This document shows positions 1-8,192 of a stretch of 64,000 nucleotides of DNA, in pieces. The stretch comes from Saprospiraceae bacterium (GTDB lineage Bacteria; Bacteroidota; Bacteroidia; Chitinophagales; Saprospiraceae). The stretch covers positions 1 to 64,000 of the forward strand of contig JABSSL010000002.1 of the NCBI GenBank assembly GCA_013214355.1, written 5' to 3'. The notes under the pieces are model-generated. The model made no database searches and had not been told where the DNA came from. It worked only from the letters and a program-made list of their open reading frames with translations. Position numbers and translations under genes: made by a program. Position 1 is the first letter of the stretch, and the number at the start of each line of letters is the position of its first letter.

Positions 1-20
1 AAACCCTTTTTGAGGACGCC

Positions 21-263
21 CTAATTAAGCCAATCTCGAACAAATTCTTCCACGCCTCTATGCTTCTCGATCACATAAGTTGGGGTGAAATGGGAACGAT
101 ATCCAGTTTCTGAAATTGGCAAAGGTTGGTCATCCTGACTTTTGATTTCCAAATGTGCCATGCTATGACCATAAGCCTCACGATGAGCCTTTGACCAATC
201 ATTATTGTAGGTGATCTCAATCACTCTATTATTCCAAGTAATACTGAGGGTTCGAATACTCAT
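21..263 (-). CDS. conserved hypothetical small protein (80 aa)
   Basis: The function is not recognised. I place the start at the ATG at 263 because an AAGGAAT ribosome-binding sequence sits just upstream. The reading frame stays open a further 37 codons, but those are proline-rich and look non-coding. The protein begins MSIRTLSITW, is soluble, and is rich in aromatic and charged residues. It has no signal peptide or membrane segment. Its short alternating strands (RVIEITYNNDW, AHLEIKSQDD) suggest a small beta-rich fold. It stands alone, far from the tRNA gene to its right. Codon use and the ribosome-binding sequence support a real gene. Confidence 0.6.
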   Translation of the reverse strand: MSIRTLSITWNNRVIEITYNNDWSKAHREAYGHSMAHLEIKSQDDQPLPISETGYRSHFTPTYVIEKHRGVEEFVRDWLN

Positions 264-552
264 AGGTATTCCTTTCTTTGGGTTTTGGGTTGCATTGCTT
301 GCTTGCAACCCTTGGCCTTCGCCGAGAATGGGGGTGAGAGTGTCAAGGGGAGGGGGATCACCCGATCTGCACAAACGCTAGTGCGGAAGATTGGGGAAAC
401 CGCTTGATACGAACGGGGGCAAAGCCCTTAATTTTTTAGGTTATCTCCTGTAAATTCGCGCACTGTACCCAGATAGTGGAGAGTGATTTTGGAAGGATGC
501 TTTTTAAAGAAAGGAAAAATTGGTAAATTGAGTTTCTGCTAGAATATAAAGC

Positions 553-583
553 AAAAAAGGTCAGATAGAGGTATCTGACCTTT
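553..583 (-). terminator. intrinsic terminator downstream of tRNA-Met
   Basis: A perfect 12-bp stem (AAAGGTCAGATA pairing with TATCTGACCTTT) closes a 4-nt loop. Read on the minus strand it runs directly into a run of six T. It lies about 100 bp downstream of the minus-strand tRNA gene and is the best canonical terminator in the window. Confidence 0.85.
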
Positions 584-681
584 CCTAATTAACACATTTC
601 TTAAACGACTGCTAAAATGACTGCTGAGCGTTTTTTCTCAGTATTCTTTTCTGATAATCAGTCTTTTATAGCGTCGAAAAG

Positions 682-755
682 TGGTCCCACTTGGGCTCGA
701 ACCAAGGACCCCCTGATTATGAGTCAGGTGCTCTAACCAGCTGAGCTATGGGACC
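682..755 (-). tRNA. tRNA-Met (anticodon CAU)
   Basis: On the minus strand the 7-bp acceptor stem is GGTCCCA paired with TGGGACC, followed by discriminator A. The D-arm is AGCTCAGCTGGTTAGAGC, the anticodon stem-loop is CCTGA-CTCATAA-TCAGG, and the T-arm carries GGTTCGAGCC. The anticodon is CAU. The 3' CCA is not encoded, because ACTTTT follows the discriminator. A CAU tRNA could be initiator or elongator Met, or Ile-CAU after lysidine modification. The paired G1-C72 end argues against an initiator, so elongator Met is the best call. Confidence 0.93.
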
Positions 756-940
756 ATTTCATCCATTCAGGTATCACTTCTGATACCCTGATTTCAAGAA
801 CGCAAAGTTAACGGAATTTGTTCCAACTTGCAAAAAAAAGGCTGGGCTAAAATTTTGGCGGGTGGGTGATATGGACGGAGAAGGAAAGGGCTTTTTTGGA
901 AAAAGTTTCTTTTCTTTAGCATCGCGATAAGCTGCTAGAT

Positions 941-1666
941 ATGTCAGAAAAAAGAAAAGTTGGGGGAAGGATTCGCCAGGTATGGAGCAATACCTTACAG
1001 CGGGTGAATTGGACCTATGCTTTAGGGGAAGTGTTCTTGATCTTTATTGGCATTAGCTTGGCGATTTCGTTTAGCAATTGGAATGAAAGAAGGGCAGCGA
1101 AGGTGGTGGAGATGGAAACCTTGAAGGAGCTAAAGGGTGGTTTGGAGAAGGATTTGGCAGATATCAAGGTGAATATCCAGGGGCATAGTAGTCGCCTATG
1201 GGGATACAAGTGGTTGCTCGAGAACATAGAGAGCGGAAACGCGGAGCAGGATTCCTTGGAAAAGGTTATTCCAATATTTATTGGTACAACTGTTTTTGTG
1301 ACAAATACGGCCCCCTACGAAATGTTGAAGTCAAGAGGGTTGGAGATCATATCTAATGATTCTATCCGCTTGCAATTACTGACCTATTACGATATTACGC
1401 AGGAGTGGATTGTGGACAATGAGCAGCGACATATCGAGCATCACCGGGACTACATCAAACCCTTTTTATTGAAATATATGCAATACCGAGCAGGGAAGTA
1501 CGTGGTAGATGAACCATCGGTACTGCTTGGTGATGAGTCTGTAGCTCCAATTTTACAATGGGCACGTATCAATGATAACTACATTCTTACACTTTACAAG
1601 AATGCCCAAAGTGATGTGGAAAAATTAATCATCCTACTCCAACAGGAAATCAATCACTTGAGATAA
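941..1666 (+). CDS. DUF6090 family membrane protein
   Basis: This 241-aa protein has a basic N-terminus (residues 1-20) and one transmembrane helix at about 24-46. The helix ends in NWNERRAAK, the sequence pattern of the DUF6090 family that is common in Bacteroidota. The rest is a charged, mostly helical domain with a coiled-coil-like stretch at about 50-80. It is probably anchored in the inner membrane, with the large domain on the periplasmic side. The family has no established function. It lies 50 bp upstream of the Nif3-like gene on the same strand, but nothing in the sequence links the two jobs. Confidence 0.8.
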   Translation: MSEKRKVGGRIRQVWSNTLQRVNWTYALGEVFLIFIGISLAISFSNWNERRAAKVVEMETLKELKGGLEKDLADIKVNIQGHSSRLWGYKWLLENIESGNAEQDSLEKVIPIFIGTTVFVTNTAPYEMLKSRGLEIISNDSIRLQLLTYYDITQEWIVDNEQRHIEHHRDYIKPFLLKYMQYRAGKYVVDEPSVLLGDESVAPILQWARINDNYILTLYKNAQSDVEKLIILLQQEINHLR

Positions 1667-1716
1667 ATCATCTCGATATTTAGCGAATTACCAAAATCTA
1701 CAGTATAAAGAAACCT

Positions 1717-2706
1717 ATGACTAAGATTAAGGAGATCCTTCAACATTTGGAAAGTATTGCTCCCCCAACTTACCAGGAAAGTTATGATAATGCGGGCCTT
1801 ATTGTGGGAGATAAGGAAGCGGAAGTGACGGGCGTTCTGACCTGCCTAGACTCTACGGAAGCAGTGATAGAAGAGGCCATCGCACAGAATTGTAATTTGG
1901 TGGTAGCGCATCATCCTATTGTGTTCCGAGGCTTGAAGAAGATCACGGGGAAAAACTACGTCGAGCGAGTGATCATTAAGGCCATCCAGCATAAGATTGC
2001 GATTTATGCGATCCATACCAACCTTGATAATGTTTATTATAAGGGGGTAAATGCAAAGATCGGGGAGAAAATTGGTTTAGAGAATACCCAGATTTTAGCG
2101 CCCAAAGCAGTGCTCAAGGGTTTTATAGCCTATACTTTTGATGATCGAACTTTGCAGCTGTATGATGAACTTAAAGCAGCTGGTGTGATTGCCTTACATC
2201 AGCAGGGGCACCGTTTGGAAGGGCAATTTGAGAAAGGAATTCAATCTAAGGTGGTGCGAATTTTAGAAGCGGCGGAAGCGCATAGCTCCATCACTGACAT
2301 CGAAAATAAGGCTACAAATGTAGGATCGGGCTTGTTTGGTACACTACCGGAACCCCTGTCGGAGGAAAGTTTTCTGACACATCTGAAACAGGCCATGCAG
2401 CTAGACTGTATAAGATACACAGCCCTGCGTAAAAAAGCGATCCAGAAAGTGGCTTTATGTGGAGGAGCCGGTGGCTTCTTGTTAAAGCAGGCGATTCGCA
2501 AAAAAGCAGATGTTTTTATTACTGCAGATTACAAGTATCACGAGTTTTTTGACGCGGATCAAAACATAATCATCGCTGATATCGGACACTTTGAAAGTGA
2601 GCAATTTACAATTGATTTGTTAGCCGAGATAATATCAGATAAATTTAGTAATTTTGCGGTTCGTTGCACTAGCGTGCGCACCAATCCGATCCATTATTGG
2701 TGTTGA
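1717..2706 (+). CDS. Nif3-like dinuclear metal centre protein (YbgI/YqfO family)
   Basis: This is a 329-aa member of the Nif3/DUF34 family, which forms toroidal hexamers with two metals per subunit. Visible landmarks are YDNAGLIVGD (23-32), the metal-binding VAHHPIVF (His65-His66), IHTNLDN (99-105), ADYKYHEFFDA near 265-280, and GHFESE (290-295), which supplies the last metal ligands. The middle segment between about 125 and 225 corresponds to the PII/CutA-like insert seen in longer family members. The family is often annotated as GTP cyclohydrolase I type 2, but its physiological role is unsettled. A zinc-ribbon coiled-coil gene follows after 41 bp; I recall this as a recurring gene pair in bacteria. 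Confidence 0.92.
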   Translation: MTKIKEILQHLESIAPPTYQESYDNAGLIVGDKEAEVTGVLTCLDSTEAVIEEAIAQNCNLVVAHHPIVFRGLKKITGKNYVERVIIKAIQHKIAIYAIHTNLDNVYYKGVNAKIGEKIGLENTQILAPKAVLKGFIAYTFDDRTLQLYDELKAAGVIALHQQGHRLEGQFEKGIQSKVVRILEAAEAHSSITDIENKATNVGSGLFGTLPEPLSEESFLTHLKQAMQLDCIRYTALRKKAIQKVALCGGAGGFLLKQAIRKKADVFITADYKYHEFFDADQNIIIADIGHFESEQFTIDLLAEIISDKFSNFAVRCTSVRTNPIHYWC

Positions 2707-2747
2707 TCGATCAAATCATCCAAGCAAAAGCTTTAAAATAAACGTAA

Positions 2748-3509
2748 ATGGCGGAATTGACAATTGCTGAGAAGCTTAAAAATCTTTACGAACTTCAAGT
2801 TGTAGACTCCAAAATCGATGAAATTCAAATTATGAAGGGGGAGCTTCCGATGGAAGTGAGTGATTTAGAGGACGATATAGCCGGTTTGGAAACGAGAATC
2901 GGACGCCTGGAAGGGCAAATCCAAGAACTAGAAGGAGAGATGAGCCGACATACTGCCAATGTTAAAGAGGCAGAAGCGCTTATCGAACGCTACCAGACGC
3001 AGATGGATAATGTGAAGAATAACAGAGAATACGATGCACTTACGAAAGAGATAGAAATGCAGCGGTTGGATATCCAATTGGCTGAAAAGAAAATGCGCCA
3101 AGCTCGTGTGGAGTTAGAGAAGAAGCAAGAGACCTTGGGTGCTACGAACGAGCGTATTGACGGAAAAAGAAAGGATTTAGAGGTTAAGAAGGTTGAGCTA
3201 GAAAAGATTATCGAGAAAACGGAAAAGGAGGAAGACAAACTCAAAAAGGAATCTGAGAAAGCTAGAAAGACGATCGAAGAGCGTTTGATCAAAGCTTATG
3301 ATAAGATTCGTACTTCTTACCGCAATGGCCTTTCTGTGGTATCTGTAGAGCGTAACTCTTGTGGAGGGTGTTTCAATAAGATTCCACCACAATTACAATT
3401 GGAAATCGGACAGCGTAAAAAGATTATCGCCTGTGAGCACTGTGGTCGAATCCTTGTGGATCAACAGATTGTAGCAGAAGTAAAAGGCGAACCTACTACT
3501 ACTGAATAA
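2748..3509 (+). CDS. C4-type zinc-ribbon coiled-coil protein (DUF164-like)
   Basis: The 253-aa protein is a long, highly charged antiparallel coiled coil at about 10-185. It ends in a C4 zinc ribbon formed by Cys205 and Cys208 (SCGGC) and Cys229 and Cys232 (CEHCG). This is the architecture of the DUF164/CdsZ family, proposed to interact with nucleic acid or translation-related partners. It has no signal peptide and is probably cytoplasmic. It follows the Nif3-like gene closely and is probably cotranscribed with it. A strong stem-loop 24 bp after the stop codon ends the unit. Confidence 0.88.
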   Translation: MAELTIAEKLKNLYELQVVDSKIDEIQIMKGELPMEVSDLEDDIAGLETRIGRLEGQIQELEGEMSRHTANVKEAEALIERYQTQMDNVKNNREYDALTKEIEMQRLDIQLAEKKMRQARVELEKKQETLGATNERIDGKRKDLEVKKVELEKIIEKTEKEEDKLKKESEKARKTIEERLIKAYDKIRTSYRNGLSVVSVERNSCGGCFNKIPPQLQLEIGQRKKIIACEHCGRILVDQQIVAEVKGEPTTTE

Positions 3510-3532
3510 TCGTACTTCGATATAGCAACTAA

Positions 3533-3575
3533 CAAGAGGTTGATGATTGCTATCGTCAACCTCTTGCTGTTTTTG
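3533..3575 (+). terminator. intrinsic terminator after Nif3/zinc-ribbon unit
   Basis: A perfect 11-bp stem (CAAGAGGTTGA at 3533-3543, TCAACCTCTTG at 3556-3566) has a 12-nt loop and is followed by CTGTTTTT. It lies directly after the zinc-ribbon gene. Confidence 0.85.
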
Positions 3576-3598
3576 AGATTTTGTCCTTAAAGTATCCC

Positions 3599-5092
3599 AT
3601 GATTAACCGAAGACTACTACTGTTCTATCTCGTCTGCCTGCCCTACATCGTGCTCGCCCAAGGCTATTTTGAGTATGACGACCAGTCTAAAGCGGTTTAT
3701 AAAGCCATTACCAGTCTACAATTTTCCAAGGCTTACGAAGGGATTGCCTCCTTGAAGTTTAAATCGCCAGATAATCTGGTGGTTCATCATTTGGAGAACT
3801 ACCTGGACTTTTTCTACCTCTACGTGAATGGAGATCAGAAGAGTTTCGATCGGTTAAAACCGAGGCGAGCTCGGCGGATCGAGTTGGTGAGTGCCGGGGA
3901 TAAGGAGTCTCCCTATTACTTGTATGTGCAAGCCGAAATCTATCTTCAGTGGGCCCTAATTCGTCTACGCTTTGGAGAACAGCTAAATGGTTTCATGGAC
4001 ATCAATCGAGCGAATCGATTGCTAGAAAAGAATCGAAGGCGTTTTCCGGATTTTATCCCTAACCTGAAAGACCTAGGGATTTTACATGCCATGGTAGGAA
4101 CCATTCCTGATAATTACCAATGGGGGGTCAAGCTGTTGACTAGCCTTAATGGTACGATCAGACAAGGGCGGGAAGAGTTGGAGAAGGTGGTAGACTATGC
4201 AAATAAGCATGAGTTTCTGTTTAGGGAGGAGGCGAGGAGTATGTATGCCTACCTGCTGATGCACCTGGCAAAGGATGAAGAGGCTGCTTGGAAAGTCATT
4301 CGAACCTCTGGGTTATCTCCTAAAACAAACCCGCTACATTGCTTTATCATGAGCAATATTGCCATGCGTAGTGGGCATAATAATGAAGCCATCCAGATAC
4401 TTAGCAATTTTAGAAAAGATGATAAACGATTAGATTTTCCCTACTTAGATTATATGCTTGGATTGGCTAAGCTACGGCGCTTGGATAGCGATGCTGCGCC
4501 TTTCTTTCAGCGCTTTTTGGGGAGAAACAAAACGCCTTACTATGTTAAGGAGGCTTATCAGAAACTCGCCTGGCAATCTTTGATAAACGGAAAAAGCTCC
4601 AAGTATACAGCCTACATGAAGGCCTGCCTAAGTAACGGGGAGGCTATTGCCGGGGGGGATAAAAATGCTTATCGAGAAGCAAAATCCATGCATCAGCCCC
4701 GTGAAGTCTTAGTGAAGGCTCGGCTATTGTTTGATGGGGCGTACTTCCGGCGCGCCCACGAATTGATGCGTACTCAAAATAGAGCCGCCTTTACGGAAAA
4801 GCGTGATCAATTGGAATACACATACCGCCTCGGTCGCATTTTACATGGCTTGGAACGCTGGCAAGAAGCCATCCAGGCGTATGAAGAAACCATTCAGCAG
4901 GGAGAGCGGGAGTCTTATTTCTTTGCCTGCAATGCCGCGTTGCAAATTGGTTTAATACATGAATTACTCGGGGAAAAGGGGCAGGCGCAAATCTATTTCA
5001 AGCGTTGTCTGTCCATCAATCCAAATGAATATAAGACCGGGCTACACCAGCAAGCAAAGTCTGGTCTAGCCCGAGTCAAAAATTCGAAATAG
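3599..5092 (+). CDS. secreted TPR-repeat protein
   Basis: I start at the ATG at 3599, six codons inside the longest frame, which would begin with TTG. This puts a clean signal peptide at the N-terminus (MINRRLLLFYLVC... ending at about residue 21, VLAQG). The mature part, about 475 residues, is all helical with tetratricopeptide-like repeats. The clearest are near the C-terminus (a helix pair around ERWQEAIQAYEETIQ, then GEKGQAQIYFKRCLSINP). It is probably a periplasmic or outer-membrane-associated scaffold. No enzymatic motif is visible. It is convergent with the TraR/DksA-like gene, with only 15 bp between the stop codons. Confidence 0.8.
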   Translation: MINRRLLLFYLVCLPYIVLAQGYFEYDDQSKAVYKAITSLQFSKAYEGIASLKFKSPDNLVVHHLENYLDFFYLYVNGDQKSFDRLKPRRARRIELVSAGDKESPYYLYVQAEIYLQWALIRLRFGEQLNGFMDINRANRLLEKNRRRFPDFIPNLKDLGILHAMVGTIPDNYQWGVKLLTSLNGTIRQGREELEKVVDYANKHEFLFREEARSMYAYLLMHLAKDEEAAWKVIRTSGLSPKTNPLHCFIMSNIAMRSGHNNEAIQILSNFRKDDKRLDFPYLDYMLGLAKLRRLDSDAAPFFQRFLGRNKTPYYVKEAYQKLAWQSLINGKSSKYTAYMKACLSNGEAIAGGDKNAYREAKSMHQPREVLVKARLLFDGAYFRRAHELMRTQNRAAFTEKRDQLEYTYRLGRILHGLERWQEAIQAYEETIQQGERESYFFACNAALQIGLIHELLGEKGQAQIYFKRCLSINPNEYKTGLHQQAKSGLARVKNSK

Positions 5093-5107
5093 TCGATACA
5101 AAGTGTT

Positions 5108-5689
5108 TTACTCTATATCTCCCATCTTAGGTCGTTGATCCATAGGAATGTCTTCTACAGAAGGTAAAGGCGTAACTTGGGAGAGTAGACCTTCCTCGGG
5201 GTTCGTGGCTGTGGATAGCTTATTTTTTTTGCTTCTCCCCGATTTGAATTTTGAGATGATTTGTCTACTTCTTCTACGAGCGGAGAACCGAGTGTTTCTC
5301 CCCCTTTGGCCACTGCTAATCGCATTTTTGGCCGCTACGCTTTTGGTGGTGGTGGGAACGGCCATTAATCGTCTCTTGTCGATTAGATTGCCTGTGATGA
5401 TGCAAATACCGTAGACTTTGTTGCGAATTCTAATGAGGGCATTTTCCAGCTCCTTCTTGTACTTTCGTTGCCGGATCGCCATCGTATTGAGCATATCCAA
5501 TTCCGCATTCATGCTGCTATCATCCATCCAGTCTGCACCATGTGCGTCGCTGGAGTTTTGAGTAGCTTCGATAATTTGCGTCTGCAATTGCAACAGTTGA
5601 GCCTTGGCTTTGGCTAATTTGGCATCGATGATTTCTTTGAAGGTCGCCAATTCCCGATCTGAATACCGTAAAGTGTTATTAGATGCCAT
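5108..5689 (-). CDS. TraR/DksA-like protein lacking most zinc-finger cysteines
   Basis: The 193-aa protein starts with YSDRELATFKEII and a coiled coil at about 10-95. This is followed by YGICIITGNLIDKRRLMAVP, which aligns with the DksA/TraR zinc-finger region. Only one of the four cysteines is present, which as I recall is usual in the Bacteroidota branch. The last 75 residues are a basic, disordered tail (RSRQIISKFKSGRSKKNK) and then an acidic end. DksA proteins bind in the RNA polymerase secondary channel; whether this branch does so is inference. The very basic tail could contact nucleic acid. Confidence 0.75.
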   Translation of the reverse strand: MASNNTLRYSDRELATFKEIIDAKLAKAKAQLLQLQTQIIEATQNSSDAHGADWMDDSSMNAELDMLNTMAIRQRKYKKELENALIRIRNKVYGICIITGNLIDKRRLMAVPTTTKSVAAKNAISSGQRGRNTRFSARRRSRQIISKFKSGRSKKNKLSTATNPEEGLLSQVTPLPSVEDIPMDQRPKMGDIE

Positions 5690-6170
5690 AACAGAATAAT
5701 TTGGTTTAAAATGCTAATTTACGTGTGATATCTAGCTAGGTAAGGCTTGTTCGCTTTACTAAAGTTAGGAATTATTTTGCTTGGGGTCAAGAGCTGGATT
5801 AGCAATATAATTTTATTATTTACCTATAAGGTACAGGGGATTAGCTGATTGTACGGATTTAGAAGTGATGTTTTGCAGCGGCTTAAGGGCAAAGGATATG
5901 GAAAGCCTGACAGCCTTTTAATTGAGCTTAGTAACTTGTAGCAGCATAATTTTTTTGATTCCTTGTCAAATCACTTAATTTTGATCGTTTTTGAAAGTTA
6001 ATGTGGCTCTCAAGAATATACATTGTAACCACCTGTACCTAAATAATTACCCCCGACTTCCGAGGTTTTTTAAGTGGGGATTGAAGATAAATTAGAACTG
6101 TTATCAGGTAGATGGATGGTCCTCCTCTAGATGAAATTGTCGGCAAGCTATTTTTTAAAAGCCCTCCAGT
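5690..6170. other. 480-bp intergenic region upstream of the ABC operon
   Basis: This AT-rich region separates the minus-strand DksA-like gene from the plus-strand peptide transporter operon and should carry both promoters. No coding frame with a credible start was seen. The only structure noted is an imperfect hairpin near 6051-6080 (CCCC..ACTT with AAGTGGGG). No clear TAnnTTTG element was identified. Confidence 0.4.
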
Positions 6171-7997
6171 ATGAAATATCAATTAACACAACCTTTCAGC
6201 ATTTCTCTCTTGCTGATCCTCTCTATCAGTTTGTCCATGTGCCGAACTGAGGCTTCTCAGGAAGAGCCAGCGCAAACCGTAGATATCTCCAAATTCAAAC
6301 AAAGGGACAATGTAGTAAGGGTTAGAATGCCTATTGATCCCAGAACATTCAATCCAATATTGTATACAGATTCGCAAAGTCGCATGGTATTCGAGTATAT
6401 GTTCCCATATCTGATGACTTATGATGCGCAGTCTTTGGAGCCCATCCCTCAATTAGCCGTGGCAAAACCGGAAATCAGTGAGATTGAATCAGGCCCTAAT
6501 GCAGGAAATTTGGCGTACACTTTCATCTTACAGGAAAAAGCCAATTGGGATAACGGCACGCCAGTGACGGGGCATGATATGGCTTTCACTTTGAAGGCCA
6601 TGTTTAACCCATTAGTTCCCGCGGCGCATTTACGTTCTTACTTTGATTTTATAGCTGGCGTGGAGGTAGATGAAGCTAATCCAAAGAGATTCACTATCAC
6701 CACGCAGAAACCCTACATGCTGCAAGAGCTTGGCTTGAGCAGCTTACCTGTTATGCCCGCCTACCTTTATGACCCCGATGGCTTGATGGCAGATATCCCA
6801 TTGGAGGACTTGACCAATGTGGAAAAGGCTCAACAATTAGCCGAAAGTGATCAGGACTTGAAAGCTTTTGCGGATGCATTTACGTCCCCTCTACACAACC
6901 TGGAACCAGAAGGTGTCGCTGGCCCAGGGCCGTATAAGTTAGTATCCTTTGAAACAGGTCAGGGCACGGAGCTAGCCTTGAAAGAAAATTGGTGGGGAAA
7001 AGGTATGGAAGAAGCATTCCCAAGTTTAAGTGCTTATCCGGAGAAGATCATTTTCCAAGTAGTAAAGGATCAAAATACAACCATAGCAGCCATTAAAGAC
7101 GAAGCCTTGGACGTTGCAGGTCGACTGGATTCTAAAGCATTTGCAGAATTGGAGAAAGACACGGATATCCAAGATATTTACGCCCTGCATAAGCCGTCAA
7201 CCTTTCAATTCTATTTCATTGGAATCAATACACAGTCACCCCTTTTATCCGATAAGCGAACCCGTAGGGCACTTGCACATCTAGTGGATGTAGAAGATGT
7301 GATTGAGACCTTATATAATGGATATGCAGAAGCTATTACAGGACCTTTTCATCCCAAAAAGCCTATCGCCCATAAAGGCTTAGATCCGATAGATTACAAC
7401 TTAGAAAAAGCTAAAGCCTTGCTGGCAGAGGCTGGCTGGGAGGATGCCAACGGGGATGGTGTTTTGGATCGAGAAATAGATGGCGAGCGAGTGGATTTTT
7501 CCATTACTTACTTGGAATACCAAGCCAGTACATTTGGCAGTAATATGACCCTGTATTTGAAAGAACAGGCCAAAAGAGTAGGTGTCGATGTGAATATCAA
7601 CTCGGTGGACCGAGGAGTGATGATTCAAGACTTGGCCAACAGGAATTTTGACCTGTATGGAGGGGCTTTATCTCCGGGGCATGAACCGGAGGAAGATCCC
7701 AAAGCGATATGGCATACTGAAAGTGATCATCCGAGAGGCTTGAACCGCATGCGTTTTAGTCATCCACGAGTTGATGAGTTGATTGATGAATTACGACTTA
7801 CGACCGACGAACAAGAGCGCAAGAAATTATTTTTAGAGTTACAAGAGATTATTTACGACGAGCAACCTGCAATCTTCTTATTCGCTCCCCTAGAAAGATT
7901 GGCATTTCACCGGCGCTTCGAAGCGCAAGCCAGTTCAATACGACCTGGTTATCGATTAGGTGCCTTTCAGTTGATGGAGGATCTAGTAGTACAATAG
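6171..7997 (+). CDS. ABC transporter substrate-binding lipoprotein, peptide/nickel type (SBP_bac_5)
   Basis: The 608-aa protein has a lipoprotein signal with Cys24 (ISLSMC) as the lipidation site. It then shows the fold of OppA/DppA-type binding proteins. Recognisable blocks are DPRTFNPILYTDSQ near the mature N-terminus, WDNGTPVTGHDMAFTLKAM, GPGPYKLVSFETGQ, SPLLSDKRTRRALAHLVD, and LELQEIIYDEQPAIFLF near the end. It is probably anchored in a membrane facing the periplasm and delivers an oligopeptide or similar solute to the permeases encoded 2-4 kb downstream. It is closely related to the next binding protein and looks like a tandem duplication. The actual substrate cannot be read from sequence. 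Confidence 0.93.
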   Translation: MKYQLTQPFSISLLLILSISLSMCRTEASQEEPAQTVDISKFKQRDNVVRVRMPIDPRTFNPILYTDSQSRMVFEYMFPYLMTYDAQSLEPIPQLAVAKPEISEIESGPNAGNLAYTFILQEKANWDNGTPVTGHDMAFTLKAMFNPLVPAAHLRSYFDFIAGVEVDEANPKRFTITTQKPYMLQELGLSSLPVMPAYLYDPDGLMADIPLEDLTNVEKAQQLAESDQDLKAFADAFTSPLHNLEPEGVAGPGPYKLVSFETGQGTELALKENWWGKGMEEAFPSLSAYPEKIIFQVVKDQNTTIAAIKDEALDVAGRLDSKAFAELEKDTDIQDIYALHKPSTFQFYFIGINTQSPLLSDKRTRRALAHLVDVEDVIETLYNGYAEAITGPFHPKKPIAHKGLDPIDYNLEKAKALLAEAGWEDANGDGVLDREIDGERVDFSITYLEYQASTFGSNMTLYLKEQAKRVGVDVNINSVDRGVMIQDLANRNFDLYGGALSPGHEPEEDPKAIWHTESDHPRGLNRMRFSHPRVDELIDELRLTTDEQERKKLFLELQEIIYDEQPAIFLFAPLERLAFHRRFEAQASSIRPGYRLGAFQLMEDLVVQ

Positions 7998-8012
7998 GGA
8001 GCCATTAATCAT

Positions 8013-8176
8013 TAAGCACCAGCGCATAATTATGTATAGGAAAAAGAGGAGTGACTTTTTAGCAGAATCGAGGCGCGAAAACCGAGCCTAGCCATAGCTA
8101 AGCTAGGCTTTGAGCAACGAAGAGTCTGCTAAAAAGTAGCCTTCATTAACTATAGATAATTTTGATTTGGTGCTTA
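8013..8176. repeat. 164-bp imperfect palindromic element
   Basis: The whole 195-bp gap between the two binding-protein genes is nearly filled by one inverted repeat. Paired blocks, outside to inside, are TAAGCACCA (8013-8021) with TGGTGCTTA (8168-8176); AATTATgTATAG with CTATAgATAATT; ACTTTTTAGCAGA (8054-8066) with TCTGCTAAAAAGT (8125-8137); and GCCTAGC (8086-8092) with GCTAGGC (8102-8108), around a 9-nt loop. It is too long and too internally diverged for a simple terminator. It could be a miniature inverted-repeat element or a large mRNA hairpin that separates expression of the two genes. No clear target-site duplication was seen. Confidence 0.75.
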
Positions 8177-8192
8177 TCCTAAAATTTGACCC

